Shown here: one piece after another, positions 40,820-50,263 of the stretch
Layout of the letters: each line of letters starts with the position of its first letter
Position numbering within the stretch: position 1 is the first letter of the stretch
Source of the DNA: Curtobacterium sp. VKM Ac-2865
GTDB lineage: Bacteria; Actinomycetota; Actinomycetes; Actinomycetales; Microbacteriaceae
Assembly (NCBI RefSeq): GCF_015350905.1
Contig: NZ_JADKRZ010000001.1
Span: forward strand, 434,001 to 498,000
DNA: 64,000 bases
Reading direction: 5' to 3'
Translations under genes and position numbers: made by a program
The notes under the pieces: model-generated
What the model was told of the DNA's origin: nothing
Databases searched by the model: none
Seen by the model: only the letters and a program-made list of their open reading frames with translations

Positions 40820-41383
40820 ATGGCAACCCCTCGTGGCACGGCGACGCGCGCTCGCATCCTCCAGGCGGCGGCGGACCTCCTCGCCGACCGGAACCCCCGC
40901 ACGCTGACGGTCAGCGAGGTCGCGCGCTCGGCCGGGGTCTACCCGAACCAGATCACGCACCACTTCGGGTCGAAGGACCGCCTCGTGGTGGACGCCGCCT
41001 TCGTCCGGTTCCTCCGCGACACCACCCGGCTGCAGTCGGCAGGCCGACGGGCATCGACGTCCGAGGGCTTCCGGGACGTCCTCGCCCGCACCGCCCTCGC
41101 GATGCCGTCGACGAGCCTCCTCGTCACCGCGCTCGGGCTGGCGCAGGACGACGACGCCCTGCGGGAGCGCACGAGCACCCTGCTCGCCGTGCTGTTCCGG
41201 CAGTCGGAGCGCTACCTCGAGCGGGTGGTCGCCGAGCACGGGTGGACGAGCGAGCGCGGGGTCGCCCGCGATGCCAGGACGTTCTGGAGCGCGGTGTTCG
41301 GCGCCGTCCTGTTCGCCACGGCCGGCGCGGTCGGCGGACCCTCGGACGTGGACGTCGCCGCGACCGTCAGCATCACGGGCTGA
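40820..41383 (+). CDS. TetR-family regulator
   Basis: A 187-residue regulator. The N-terminal HTH reads RILQAAADLLADRN and VSEVARSAGVYPNQITHHFGSKDRL. The C-terminal ligand domain is not a recognised subtype. It is divergent from the ketoacyl synthase with a 15-bp dyad between. An acyl ligand is a reasonable guess. Confidence 0.9.
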   Translation: MATPRGTATRARILQAAADLLADRNPRTLTVSEVARSAGVYPNQITHHFGSKDRLVVDAAFVRFLRDTTRLQSAGRRASTSEGFRDVLARTALAMPSTSLLVTALGLAQDDDALRERTSTLLAVLFRQSERYLERVVAEHGWTSERGVARDARTFWSAVFGAVLFATAGAVGGPSDVDVAATVSITG

Positions 41384-41418
41384 CGACCGCGGCGACGCGA
41401 GCGCTCAGTGGGTCGGGC

Positions 41419-42144
41419 TCACTCGCCGAAGCCGGACCGGACCAGGGCCTCGAGCGCGTCGACGGCGTCCTGGGCGTCCTCGCCCGTCGCCTCGATCGAC
41501 ACGGTCGCGCCCTTCGGCAGGGCGAGCGCCATGATCCCGAGCAGGCTCTTCGCGTCGACGCCGTCCACGCGGACGGCCGCCTCGTACTTCGCGGCCGTCT
41601 TCACGAACTCCGCCGCGGGGCGGGCGTGCAGCCCGCTCTCGTTGACCAGCTGCACGGTCGCGGACGCGGCCACGTCGTCAGCGGGGCCGGCTCCGGTGTC
41701 CGGCACCGGGCCTCCAGGCTGGTCGCCGTCATCCGGTCGGGAGGCTCCCCCGGCGTCCGCCTCGGATGCTGCGGCCGAGTGGGCGGCTGCGAGCACTGCG
41801 TCGACGTCGCCGCCGGTCTGGGCGGCGACCGCCGCGGCGACCGTGCCCTCGACGAGCGGGGCGTCGGAGACGTGGACCCGGGCGCGGACGTCGTCGTCGA
41901 GGAAGTCGAGGGCGGTGTCGGTGGTCAGGTAGGCGGAACCGAGGTCGCACAGGACGACGACCGCGTCGGCGGACCCGAGTTCCTCGATGCCCGAGGTGAT
42001 GGCCTCGAAGGACGTGCCGATCCCACCGTCGTCCGTGCCGCCCGCGGCGACGAACCGGACGTCCGCCGCCATCTGCCTGGCGAGCTCGACCGTGCCGGAG
42101 GCGATCGCCGCGCTGTGCGAGACGACCAGGATCCCGACGCTCAC
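41419..42144 (-). CDS. dhaM: Dihydroxyacetone kinase phosphotransfer subunit DhaM, fused EIIA-HPr
   Basis: A 241-residue protein: an N-terminal EIIA(Man)-like domain (VGILVVSHSAAIASGTVEL, phospho-His9) and CDLGSAYLTTDTALD. An Ala/Asp/Gly/Pro linker follows, then a C-terminal HPr domain with ESGLHARPAAEFV (phospho-His). It relays phosphate from PEP via the PTS to the DhaL-bound ADP. Overlap with dhaL is 4 bp. Confidence 0.92.
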   Translation of the reverse strand: MSVGILVVSHSAAIASGTVELARQMAADVRFVAAGGTDDGGIGTSFEAITSGIEELGSADAVVVLCDLGSAYLTTDTALDFLDDDVRARVHVSDAPLVEGTVAAAVAAQTGGDVDAVLAAAHSAAASEADAGGASRPDDGDQPGGPVPDTGAGPADDVAASATVQLVNESGLHARPAAEFVKTAAKYEAAVRVDGVDAKSLLGIMALALPKGATVSIEATGEDAQDAVDALEALVRSGFGE

Positions 42145-42767
42145 GCCGCGTCCACCGCGGCGCGCAGGATGTAGGCCGTCGACTGCGCGCCGGGGTCCCG
42201 GTGGCCGACGGCGCGTTCGCCGAGGTAGCTCGCGCGGCCCTTGCGGGCGACGAGCGGCTCGGTGGCCTCGGCACCCGTGCGGGCGGCGTCGGCGGCGGCC
42301 TCGAGGACGCGCTCCGGGGACTCCCCCGCCTGCGCTGCCGTCGTGGCCGCGTCGACCGCCGGGGTCCAGGCGTCGATCATCGTCTTGTCGCCGACCTCCG
42401 CCTTGCCGCGGGACACGACACCGTCGCGGGCCGCGGCGAGCACCTGCACGAGCGTGTCGGCGTCGAGCTCGGTCGCGTCGCCGGCGGCCTGGGCTGCCTT
42501 CAGGTACGCGGTGCCGAACAGCGGCCCGGCGGCACCGCCGACCGTGGAAATGAGCTTCGTCGCCACGGTCTTGAAGACCGCGCCGGGGGTGTCGAACGTG
42601 CCGGACTCGACGGCCTCGAGCACGGCGCGGAACCCGCGGTCGAGGTTCTCGCCGTGGTCACCGTCGCCGATCTCCCGGTCGAGCGTGACGAGCTCGGCCC
42701 GGTGTTCGTCGATCGTCGCGGCGGTGCGTCGGACCCAGTCGGTGGCCCATGCGGTGTCGAGCGCCAA
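42141..42767 (-). CDS. dhaL: Dihydroxyacetone kinase subunit DhaL (ADP-binding)
   Basis: A 208-residue all-helical subunit with the Mg-ADP motif GDGDHGENLDRG and TVGGAAGPLFGTAYL, and DAWTPAVDAA later. DhaM rephosphorylates its bound ADP; it then phosphorylates dihydroxyacetone on DhaK. It lies 44 bp after dhaK and overlaps dhaM by 4 bp. Confidence 0.94.
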   Translation of the reverse strand: MALDTAWATDWVRRTAATIDEHRAELVTLDREIGDGDHGENLDRGFRAVLEAVESGTFDTPGAVFKTVATKLISTVGGAAGPLFGTAYLKAAQAAGDATELDADTLVQVLAAARDGVVSRGKAEVGDKTMIDAWTPAVDAATTAAQAGESPERVLEAAADAARTGAEATEPLVARKGRASYLGERAVGHRDPGAQSTAYILRAAVDAA

Positions 42768-42811
42768 TGTCGTTCCTTCCTGCGGGGCCGGGGGTGCCGG
42801 CCGGTTCAGTG

Positions 42812-43813
42812 TCAGCGGCCCCAGCGCAGTGCCGGGGTCTCCACCGGTGCGTCCCAGAGCGTGATCAGGTCGTCGTCGAGCACCGTGACGGTGATCGAGA
42901 AGCCCTGCATCTCGAGGGACGTGACGTAGTTGCCGACCAGGCTACGCGCGACCTCGTGGCCGCGAGCGGCGAGCACCTCGGCGGCGCGTCGGTAGGCGAT
43001 GTAGAGCTCGGACAGCGGCGTCCCGCCCATGCCGTTCACGAACAGCAGCAGGCGTGACCCCGCCGGCAGGTCCAGGTCGGTGAGGACGGGCTCGAGGACC
43101 CGGTCGACGAGCTGGTCGGCCGGCGCCATCGCGATGCGCTCCCGACCCGGCTCGCCGTGGATTCCGATGCCGAGCTCGACCTCGTCGTCGGCGAGGGTGA
43201 AGGACGGCTCCCCTGCGTGCGGCACGGTCCCCGGTGCCAGCGCCAGGCCCATCGACCGGGTGACGTCGTTCACGTGCCGGGCGACCGCCGCGACCGCGTC
43301 GAGGTCGTCCCCGCGCTGCGCGGCGGCACCGGCGCACTTCTCCACGACGACCGTCCCGGCGACACCGCGTCGTCCCGCCGTGTAGAGCGAGTCCTGCACC
43401 GCCACGTCGTCGTCGACCACGACGGTCTCGACGCGGATGCCGTCCATCTCGGCGAGCTCGGCGGCGGTCTCGAAGTTCAGGACGTCGCCGGTGTAGTTCT
43501 TCACGATGTGCATCACGCCGGCGCCACCGTCGACGGCCTTCGTCGCCGCGACCACCGGGTCCGGCGTCGGGCTCGTGAACATCGGCCCCGGCACCGCGGC
43601 GTCGAGCATCCCGAAGCCGAGGAAGCCGGCGTGCAGCGGCTCGTGCCCGCTGCCGCCGCCGCTCACGAGGGCGACCTTGCCCGCGACCGGGGCGTCCGCG
43701 CGGTGCAGGTGGACCGGGTCCTCGACCAGCACGACGTGACCGGCATGTGCTGCGGCGAACCCGCGGACGGTCTCGGTGACGACGTCGTGCGGGTCGTTGA
43801 TGAGCTTCTTCAT
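42812..43813 (-). CDS. dhaK: Dihydroxyacetone kinase substrate-binding subunit DhaK
   Basis: A 333-residue subunit. SGGGSGHEPLHAGFLG binds substrate and GIGIHGEPGRER contains the His that forms a hemiaminal with dihydroxyacetone. The start is the ATG at 43813 with a GGAGG-type site upstream. It opens the dhaKLM operon and is divergent from glpF, linking dihydroxyacetone and glycerol use. Confidence 0.94.
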   Translation of the reverse strand: MKKLINDPHDVVTETVRGFAAAHAGHVVLVEDPVHLHRADAPVAGKVALVSGGGSGHEPLHAGFLGFGMLDAAVPGPMFTSPTPDPVVAATKAVDGGAGVMHIVKNYTGDVLNFETAAELAEMDGIRVETVVVDDDVAVQDSLYTAGRRGVAGTVVVEKCAGAAAQRGDDLDAVAAVARHVNDVTRSMGLALAPGTVPHAGEPSFTLADDEVELGIGIHGEPGRERIAMAPADQLVDRVLEPVLTDLDLPAGSRLLLFVNGMGGTPLSELYIAYRRAAEVLAARGHEVARSLVGNYVTSLEMQGFSITVTVLDDDLITLWDAPVETPALRWGR

Positions 43814-43912
43814 GGCGGTGGGCCTCCTCGGGTCGGGACCGGGACGAGGCCTGCACACCGCCGACGTCGTCCGGAGTGGGGCCAGGTTACAGCGGGCGGG
43901 TGTTCCCCGAGC

Positions 43913-43928
43913 GTGCACGTCTGTGCAC
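43913..43928. promoter_or_regulatory. Operator 1 between dhaK and glpF
   Basis: GTGCACGTCTGTGCAC contains inverted GTGCAC halves. A near copy lies at 43978-43993, 65 bp away centre to centre (about six helical turns). Both are in the divergent dhaKLM/glpFK promoter region, fitting one regulator that loops or co-binds. The regulator is not in the window. Confidence 0.6.
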
Positions 43929-43977
43929 GGCCTGGGAGGCGGGAACCGGGGTGTCGATGGTCAGGCGCCCGCTCCCC

Positions 43978-43993
43978 GTGCACGTTCGTGCAG
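43978..43993. promoter_or_regulatory. Operator 2 between dhaK and glpF
   Basis: GTGCACGTTCGTGCAG repeats operator 1 with three changes, keeping the GTGCA halves at the same spacing. It lies 128 bp before glpF and 165 bp before dhaK. Confidence 0.6.
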
Positions 43994-44120
43994 TTTTCTG
44001 GAGAACGCTCACGAGGACCCCCCGTGGCCTGGAAACCCGGCAGTATGCTCGCCCCAATCACTCGATGGGGAGTGCCGAGCAGCACCGGGCCTCCCCAACC
44101 AACACAGTTGGAGGTCACCG

Positions 44121-44846
44121 ATGGACGACATCGGCGTCAAGTTCCTGTCCGAGCTCGTCGGCACGGCGATGCTCATCATCCTGGGTGGCGGTGTCGTCGC
44201 CGCCGTCTCGCTCAAGAAGTCGAAGGGCTTCGGCGCGGGCTTCCTCATGGTCACGATCGGCTGGGGCTTCGCGGTCTTCGCCGGTGTCACGGTGTCGTAC
44301 AAGTCCGGCGGCCAGCTCAACCCCGCGGTCAGCCTGGCGCAGGCCATCCTCGGTAACATCTCCGTCGGCACGATGCTGCTCTTCTGGCTCGCCCAGATGA
44401 TCGGTGCGGTCATCGGTGCCGTCATCGTCTGGCTGGCGTACAAGCAGCACTTCGACGAGGAGCCCGACCCCGCCGCCAAGCTCGGCGTGTTCTCCACCGG
44501 CCCGGCGATCCGCTCGTACGGCTGGAACCTCGTCACCGAGATCATCGGCACGTTCGTCCTCGTCTTCACGGTCATCGCCTTCACCAACGGCCAGACCCCG
44601 GCGCAGCTCGGCGCCATCCCCGTCGCCTTCATCGTGATCGCGATCGGTGTCAGCCTCGGTGGCCCCACCGGCTACGCCATCAACCCGGCACGTGACCTCG
44701 GCCCGCGCATCGCGCACGCCTTCCTGCCGATCAAGGGCAAGGGCACGAGCGACTGGTCCTACGCCTGGGTCCCGGTCGTCGGACCGCTGCTCGGTGGCGC
44801 GATCGCCGCCGGCCTGTCCTTCGCACTCCTCCCCGTCGTCTCCTGA
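44121..44846 (+). CDS. glpF: Glycerol uptake facilitator (aquaglyceroporin)
   Basis: A 241-residue six-span MIP channel with both pore motifs, [11 protein letters not shown] and [13 protein letters not shown]; the Asp after NPAR is the aquaglyceroporin signature. It lets glycerol in by diffusion. The ATG at 44121 has a GGAG site. glpK follows 71 bp downstream in the same operon. Confidence 0.95.
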   Translation: MDDIGVKFLSELVGTAMLIILGGGVVAAVSLKKSKGFGAGFLMVTIGWGFAVFAGVTVSYKSGGQLNPAVSLAQAILGNISVGTMLLFWLAQMIGAVIGAVIVWLAYKQHFDEEPDPAAKLGVFSTGPAIRSYGWNLVTEIIGTFVLVFTVIAFTNGQTPAQLGAIPVAFIVIAIGVSLGGPTGYAINPARDLGPRIAHAFLPIKGKGTSDWSYAWVPVVGPLLGGAIAAGLSFALLPVVS

Positions 44847-44917
44847 CGCCGACACCTCACACCACGACGGTCGACCCCGAGGCCGACCGCAGCACCGACC
44901 ACACAGAAGGAGCACCC

Positions 44918-46429
44918 ATGGCCGACTACATCGTCGCCATCGACCAGGGCACGACCAGCACCCGTGCCATCGTCTTCGACCACTCCGGTTCGATCGTGTC
45001 CAGCGGTCAGAAGGAGCACGAGCAGATCTTCCCGCGTGCCGGGTGGGTCGAGCACGACCCCAGCGAGATCTGGGACAACACCCGTGAGGTCATCGGCCAG
45101 GCCCTGTCCCGCGCCGACATCACCCGCCACGACGTCGCGTCGGTCGGCATCACGAACCAGCGCGAGACCGCCGTCGTCTGGGACAAGACCACCGGCAAGC
45201 CGATCTACAACGCGATCGTCTGGCAGGACACCCGCACGCAGGCCATCGTCGACAAGCTCGCCGCCGGGGACACCGACCGGTACAAGGCGATCGTCGGTCT
45301 GCCGCTGGCCACCTACTTCGCCGGCACGAAGATCATGTGGATCCTCGAGAACGTCGAGGGTGCACGCGAGAAGGCCGAGGCGGGCGACCTGCTCTTCGGC
45401 ACCACCGACACCTGGGTCCTCTGGAACCTGACCGGCGGCACCGACGGCGGCGTCCACAAGACCGACGTCACCAACGCGTCCCGCACGCTCTTCATGGACC
45501 TCGAGACGCTGCAGTGGCGCGACGACATCCTCGCCGACTTCGGCGTGCCGAAGTCGATGCTCCCCGAGATCGTCAGCTCCTCCGAGGTCTACGGCCACGT
45601 CGAGTCCTCCAGCCTGCTCCGCGAGGTCCCGATCGCCGGCATCCTGGGCGACCAGCAGGCCGCCACGTTCGGCCAGGCGGCGTTCGACAAGGGCGAGTCG
45701 AAGAACACCTACGGCACCGGCAACTTCCTCATCTTCAACACGGGCACCGAGATCGTCCGCTCGGAGAACGGGCTGCTCACCACCGTCGGCTACAAGCTCG
45801 GCGACGGCGAGACCCACTACGCGCTCGAGGGCTCGATCGCCGTCACGGGGTCGCTCATCCAGTGGCTCCGCGACAACCTCGGGCTCATCCAGAGCGCGCC
45901 GGAGGTCGAGGCCCTCGCCAAGACCGTCGACGACAACGGCGGCGTGTACTTCGTGCCGGCGTTCTCCGGGCTCTTCGCGCCGTACTGGCGTCCCGACGCC
46001 CGCGGCGCGATCGTCGGCCTGACCCGCTACGTCAACAAGGGCCACATCGCCCGTGCCGCCCTCGAGGCGACCGCGCTGCAGACCCGCGAGGTGCTCGACG
46101 CGGTCAACGCCGACTCGGGCGTCGACCTGACCGAGCTCAAGGTGGACGGCGGCATGACCGCGAACAACGCCCTCATGCAGTTCCAGGCCGACATCCTCAA
46201 CGTGCCCGTCGTGCGCCCGGTCGTCGCGGAGACGACCGCGCTCGGTGCCGCCTACGCCGCCGGCCTGGCCGTCGGCTTCTGGGCCAACCTCGACGAGCTC
46301 CGCGCCAACTGGCAGGAGGACTCCCGCTGGGAGCCGCAGCTCGACGCCGCGGAGCGCGAGCGCACGCTGCGCCTGTGGAAGAAGGCCGTCACGAAGACCT
46401 TCGACTGGGTCGACGAGGACGTCCAGTAA
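44918..46429 (+). CDS. glpK: Glycerol kinase
   Basis: A 503-residue FGGY kinase. [14 protein letters not shown] is the first ATP motif; [13 protein letters not shown] and WQDTRT are the substrate region; [13 protein letters not shown] and [17 protein letters not shown] are late FGGY signatures. It makes glycerol-3-phosphate from glycerol and ATP. It ends the glpFK operon and is followed by strong hairpins. Confidence 0.96.
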   Translation: MADYIVAIDQGTTSTRAIVFDHSGSIVSSGQKEHEQIFPRAGWVEHDPSEIWDNTREVIGQALSRADITRHDVASVGITNQRETAVVWDKTTGKPIYNAIVWQDTRTQAIVDKLAAGDTDRYKAIVGLPLATYFAGTKIMWILENVEGAREKAEAGDLLFGTTDTWVLWNLTGGTDGGVHKTDVTNASRTLFMDLETLQWRDDILADFGVPKSMLPEIVSSSEVYGHVESSSLLREVPIAGILGDQQAATFGQAAFDKGESKNTYGTGNFLIFNTGTEIVRSENGLLTTVGYKLGDGETHYALEGSIAVTGSLIQWLRDNLGLIQSAPEVEALAKTVDDNGGVYFVPAFSGLFAPYWRPDARGAIVGLTRYVNKGHIARAALEATALQTREVLDAVNADSGVDLTELKVDGGMTANNALMQFQADILNVPVVRPVVAETTALGAAYAAGLAVGFWANLDELRANWQEDSRWEPQLDAAERERTLRLWKKAVTKTFDWVDEDVQ

Positions 46430-46457
46430 CACCGCACCACAGCACTGAACGCACTGG

Positions 46458-46554
46458 CGCGGATCGCTCAGTGGAATCGCGCCAGCGATTCGCGATCCGC
46501 GCGGGCCGAGCCTGCGAGGCCCGGTGCCGGTCCCTGGGACCGGCACCGGGCCTC
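46458..46554. terminator. Two hairpins between convergent glpK and trpD
   Basis: CGCGGATCGC (46458-46467) pairs with GCGATCCGCG (46492-46501). Then an 18-bp perfect stem spans 46516-46533 with 46537-46554 and a 3-nt loop, containing the GAGGCCCGGTGCC core seen at 37776. No T run. It should end both transcripts. Confidence 0.7.
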
Positions 46555-46574
46555 CCGGCATTGTCCGCTCCGCG

Positions 46575-47621
46575 CTACGCGGCGCCGACCCAGTCGGCGA
46601 GTTTCTGCTCGGCCGCTCCGGAGTCGACCGCCTCGGCCGCGACCAGGAGCTGCTCGCGGAACCGGTGCAGGATCGGACGGTCCCACTCGGTCGGGTCCTG
46701 GGCCAGCCGGAACGAGACCAGGCCGGCGGCGGCGTTCAGCAGCACGATGTCGCGGACCGGGCCGGTCTCCCCGGCGAGCACGCGACGGACGATCGCGGCG
46801 TTCACCTCGGGCTCGCCGCCGAGCAGGTCCTCGGTCCGGGCGCGGGGGATGCCGAGGTCGCGCGGGTCGAGGTCGTGCTCGGTGACGCGACCGCCGGTGA
46901 CCTCCCAGATGTGGCTGTGGCCCGTCGTCGTGAGCTCGTCGAGGCCGTCGTCGCCGCGGAACACGAGCGCCGTCGCACCGCGCGTCTGGAACACGCCCGT
47001 GATGATCGGCACGAGCTCGAGCTGTGCGACGCCGACCGCGTTGGCCTCGCACCTGGCGGGGTTCACGAGCGGTCCGAGGAAGTTGAACACCGTGGGGACG
47101 CCGATCTGGCGCCGCACGGCGGCCGCGTGGGCGAACCCGGGGTGGAAGGCGCTGGCGAAGGCGAAGGTCAGACCGACCCGGCGGAACGTCTCGGCGACGC
47201 GCTCGGCGTCCATCGTCAGGTCGAGCCCGAGGGCCGCGAGGACGTCCGACGAGCCGCTCTTCGACGACGACGCCCGGTTGCCGTGCTTGACCACCGGGAC
47301 CCCGGCGGCGGCGATCACGACGGCCGCCATGGTGGAGACGTTGACCGTCCCGACGACGTCCCCGCCGGTGCCGACGATGTCGAGCGCCATCGGGTCGACG
47401 TCCAGCGGGACGGCCGCCTCGAGGATGGCGTCACGGAAGCCGACGACCTCGTCGACCGTCTCGCCCTTGGCGCGGAGGGCCACCGCGAAGGCGCTGATCT
47501 GCGCATCGGTGGCCCTGCCCGCGACGATCTCCTCCATGGCCCATGTGGACTGTCTGATGGTCAGGTCCTCGCGCGCCATGAGCGCACTGATCACCACGGG
47601 CCAGGTCAGGAGGTCAGACAT
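46575..47621 (-). CDS. trpD: Anthranilate phosphoribosyltransferase
   Basis: A 348-residue enzyme. The PRPP site is [17 protein letters not shown] and [17 protein letters not shown]; later [11 protein letters not shown] and [11 protein letters not shown] belong to the TrpD core. It joins anthranilate to PRPP in tryptophan synthesis. The ATG at 47621 was chosen because the longer frame is non-homologous. It is divergent from ctaE, a gene order usual in Microbacteriaceae. Confidence 0.94.
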   Translation of the reverse strand: MSDLLTWPVVISALMAREDLTIRQSTWAMEEIVAGRATDAQISAFAVALRAKGETVDEVVGFRDAILEAAVPLDVDPMALDIVGTGGDVVGTVNVSTMAAVVIAAAGVPVVKHGNRASSSKSGSSDVLAALGLDLTMDAERVAETFRRVGLTFAFASAFHPGFAHAAAVRRQIGVPTVFNFLGPLVNPARCEANAVGVAQLELVPIITGVFQTRGATALVFRGDDGLDELTTTGHSHIWEVTGGRVTEHDLDPRDLGIPRARTEDLLGGEPEVNAAIVRRVLAGETGPVRDIVLLNAAAGLVSFRLAQDPTEWDRPILHRFREQLLVAAEAVDSGAAEQKLADWVGAA

Positions 47622-47692
47622 GCCGACGATCGTACTGTTTTCGAACGACCCGCCAGTTGACTGGCAAAACACTGTCGGTGGTTTCGGCCATA

Positions 47693-48331
47693 ATGGAGCT
47701 TGTGACAAGCACCCCTCTCTCCAGACCAGCCAGCGGTACGGTCCTCAACAGGCCGAACCCCGTTGCCGTGGGGACGATCGTGTGGCTGGGCAGCGAGGTC
47801 ATGTTCTTCGCCGGCCTGTTCGCGATCTACTTCACCCTGCGCAGCACCTCGCCCGAGCTCTGGGCACGCGAGACCTCACACCTCGAGGTCCCCTTCGCCT
47901 CGGTGAACACGATCATCCTGGTGCTGTCCAGCTTCGCGTGCCAGTTCGCCGTCTTCGCCGCCGAGCGGTTCCAGGTGCACCGCACGAGCTGGAAGCCGAC
48001 CGACTGGGGCATGACGGAGTGGTTCTTCGTCACGTACTGCATGGGTGCGATCTTCGTCTGCGGCCAGATCTTCGAGTACGCCAACCTCTGGCACGAGGGC
48101 ATCACGCTCTCCTCGAGCGCCTACGGCTCCGCGTTCTACTTCACCACCGGCTTCCACGGCCTCCACGTCACGGGTGGCCTGATCGCCTTCCTCCTCACGA
48201 TCGGTCGTGGCTTCGCCGCCAAGAACTTCGGTCACAAGGAGGCCACCACGGCCATCGTCGTGTCGTACTACTGGCACTTCGTCGACGTGGTCTGGATCGG
48301 CCTCTTCGCCGTCATTTACCTTCTCAAGTAG
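47693..48331 (+). CDS. ctaE: Cytochrome c oxidase subunit III
   Basis: A protein of about 212 residues with five to seven spans. [18 protein letters not shown], FNTxx-like [17 protein letters not shown], the [13 protein letters not shown] motif and [15 protein letters not shown] at the end are hallmarks of actinobacterial subunit III. It is part of the aa3 oxidase that joins the bc1 complex in a supercomplex. It heads ctaE-qcrC-qcrA-qcrB. Confidence 0.95.
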   Translation: MELVTSTPLSRPASGTVLNRPNPVAVGTIVWLGSEVMFFAGLFAIYFTLRSTSPELWARETSHLEVPFASVNTIILVLSSFACQFAVFAAERFQVHRTSWKPTDWGMTEWFFVTYCMGAIFVCGQIFEYANLWHEGITLSSSAYGSAFYFTTGFHGLHVTGGLIAFLLTIGRGFAAKNFGHKEATTAIVVSYYWHFVDVVWIGLFAVIYLLK

Positions 48332-48352
48332 GAAACGGACAGCACCAAGCGC

Positions 48353-49165
48353 ATGTTCAACAGCAGCAAGTCCAAGAAGAAGGGCCGTCGCTCCCCCGTG
48401 GCGACCGTCTCGCTCATCGTCGTCGGTCTGATGACGACCGGCGGGGCGTACGCCCTGTTCAGCTCGACGGCCAGTGCCGACGACAACGTCAGCACGGTCG
48501 CCGCCTCGAGCCAGTCGCAGGTGAACGAGGGCGAGAAGCTCTTCGCGTCCAACTGCGCCACGTGCCACGGCCTGTCCGCGCAGGGCACCAGCGAGGGCCC
48601 CTCGCTCATCGGTGTCGGCGCCGCGTCGGTCGACTTCCAGGTCGGCACGGGTCGCATGCCGCTCGCGCAGCAGGGCCCCCAGGGCGAAGAGAAGCCCTCG
48701 CAGTTCACGAACGACCAGGTCGACGCGATGGCGGCGTACGTCGCCTCCCTCGGCCCTGGCCCGGCAGTGCCGTCCGAGTCGCTCACCAACGGTGCTGACG
48801 GTGACGCAGCGGAAGGCGCCGAGCTCTTCCGCATCAACTGCGCGATGTGCCACAACGTCGCCGGTGCCGGTGGTGCCCTGACCGAGGGCAAGTACGCACC
48901 GAACCTCGAGTCGGTCACCGGCAAGCACATCTACGAGGCCATGCAGACCGGCCCGCAGAACATGCCGGTCTTCAACGACCTCAACATCACGCCGGAGCAG
49001 AAGGCGGACATCATCACGTACCTCAAGTACGTGCAGGACAACAAGTCGCCCGGCGGGTTCGCCCTCGGGTCCATCGGTCCGGTGGCCGAGGGTCTGTTCA
49101 TCTGGATCTTCGGACTCGGCGCAGTGGTCGCGATGACCGTGTGGCTGACCGCGAAGTCCAACTGA
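48353..49165 (+). CDS. qcrC: Cytochrome bc1 complex diheme cytochrome c subunit
   Basis: A 270-residue protein with an N-terminal anchor, two CxxCH heme sites (Cys68-His72 in NCATCHG and Cys163-His167 in NCAMCHN) and a C-terminal span (GLFIWIFGLGAVVAMTVWL). Actinobacterial bc1 carries this diheme subunit, which passes electrons directly to cytochrome oxidase. It lies 21 bp after ctaE. Confidence 0.96.
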   Translation: MFNSSKSKKKGRRSPVATVSLIVVGLMTTGGAYALFSSTASADDNVSTVAASSQSQVNEGEKLFASNCATCHGLSAQGTSEGPSLIGVGAASVDFQVGTGRMPLAQQGPQGEEKPSQFTNDQVDAMAAYVASLGPGPAVPSESLTNGADGDAAEGAELFRINCAMCHNVAGAGGALTEGKYAPNLESVTGKHIYEAMQTGPQNMPVFNDLNITPEQKADIITYLKYVQDNKSPGGFALGSIGPVAEGLFIWIFGLGAVVAMTVWLTAKSN

Positions 49166-49198
49166 TCGTCCGTGTCGCACGACACTGAAGGGAACACC

Positions 49199-50263
49199 AT
49201 GGCAGAGCACGACGACGAGGCGCTGAACTCGTCCTCGGCTGTCGAGAGGCATGCGGCATCGGTCGGCGGCGGTACCGCGGTCGTCCCCGCGGAACCGTTC
49301 GAGAACCCGGGCGAGCCGCCGCACCGTCCGCGCCGCACTGACGTCGACCCGAAGAAGGCCCGTCTGGCCGAGCGTCAGGTCGCGACGTTCTTCTACCTGT
49401 CGATCGTCGGCAGCGTCCTGTCGATCGCCGCGTACATCGCGTTCCCGATCAAGGCCGACGACTTCGGCACGGTCCGCCTCGCGAACCTCTTCCTGGGTTT
49501 CTCCATCTCGCTCGCCCTGCTCTCGCTGGGCATCGGCGCCGTCTACTGGGGCAAGTCCCTCGTCACCGACCGCGAGATCACCGAGCAGCGCCACTCCACC
49601 CGTGGGACCGACGCCACGCGCGCCAAGGCCGTCGAGGCCTTCCAGCTCGCGGACAAGGAGTCCGGCTTCAGCCGTCGCAAGCTGATCCGCAACTCCATGA
49701 TCGGCGCGCTCGTCGCGTTCCCCCTCCCCGGCATCGTGCTCGTGCGAGACCTCGCACCGGCCGCCGACCCGAACGAGCTCCTGCGCCACACCATGTGGGC
49801 CAAGGGGACTCGTCTCACGAAGGACCCGACCGGACTCCCGATCAAGGCATCGGACGTCACGATCGGCTCTGTCTTCCACGTCATCCCCGACGGGCTCCTG
49901 GACAAGGAGCACATGCTCGAGGAGAAGGCGAAGGCCGCGGTGCTGCTCATGCGCCTCGACCCGAAGGACCTCAACCCGGCGAAGGGGCACGAGAACTGGG
50001 GCTACGACGGCATCGTCGCGTACTCCAAGATCTGCACCCACGTCGGATGCCCGGTCGCGCTCTACGAGCAGCAGACGCACCACCTGCTGTGCCCTTGCCA
50101 CCAGTCGACCTTCGATGTCTCGAACAACTGCGAGGTCATCTTCGGACCGGCTGCCCGTCCCCTCCCCCAACTTCCTATCGCGATCGACGACGACGGCTAC
50201 CTGGTGGCGCAGAGCGACTTCCACGAACCCGTCGGGCCGTCCTTCTGGGAGCGTGCACGCTGA
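49199..50263 (+). CDS. qcrA: Cytochrome bc1 complex Rieske iron-sulfur subunit
   Basis: A 354-residue protein with three spans near residues 60-80, 98-118 and 168-185 (the actinobacterial form) and a C-terminal Rieske domain. The 2Fe-2S ligands are CTHVGCP and CPCHQSTFD. The ATG at 49199 has a GAAGGGA site. Its stop shares a base with the qcrB start (TGATG). Confidence 0.96.
   Translation: MAEHDDEALNSSSAVERHAASVGGGTAVVPAEPFENPGEPPHRPRRTDVDPKKARLAERQVATFFYLSIVGSVLSIAAYIAFPIKADDFGTVRLANLFLGFSISLALLSLGIGAVYWGKSLVTDREITEQRHSTRGTDATRAKAVEAFQLADKESGFSRRKLIRNSMIGALVAFPLPGIVLVRDLAPAADPNELLRHTMWAKGTRLTKDPTGLPIKASDVTIGSVFHVIPDGLLDKEHMLEEKAKAAVLLMRLDPKDLNPAKGHENWGYDGIVAYSKICTHVGCPVALYEQQTHHLLCPCHQSTFDVSNNCEVIFGPAARPLPQLPIAIDDDGYLVAQSDFHEPVGPSFWERAR

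Noticed and set aside
39659..41383. 574-residue rightward frame ending in the TetR gene
   Set aside because: The first 387 codons are the antisense of the ketoacyl synthase gene; only the last 187 residues form a protein family.
45337..48798. 1153-residue rightward frame across glpK, trpD, ctaE and qcrC
   Set aside because: It is an Arg/Pro/Ala-rich shadow of four well-supported genes in other frames.
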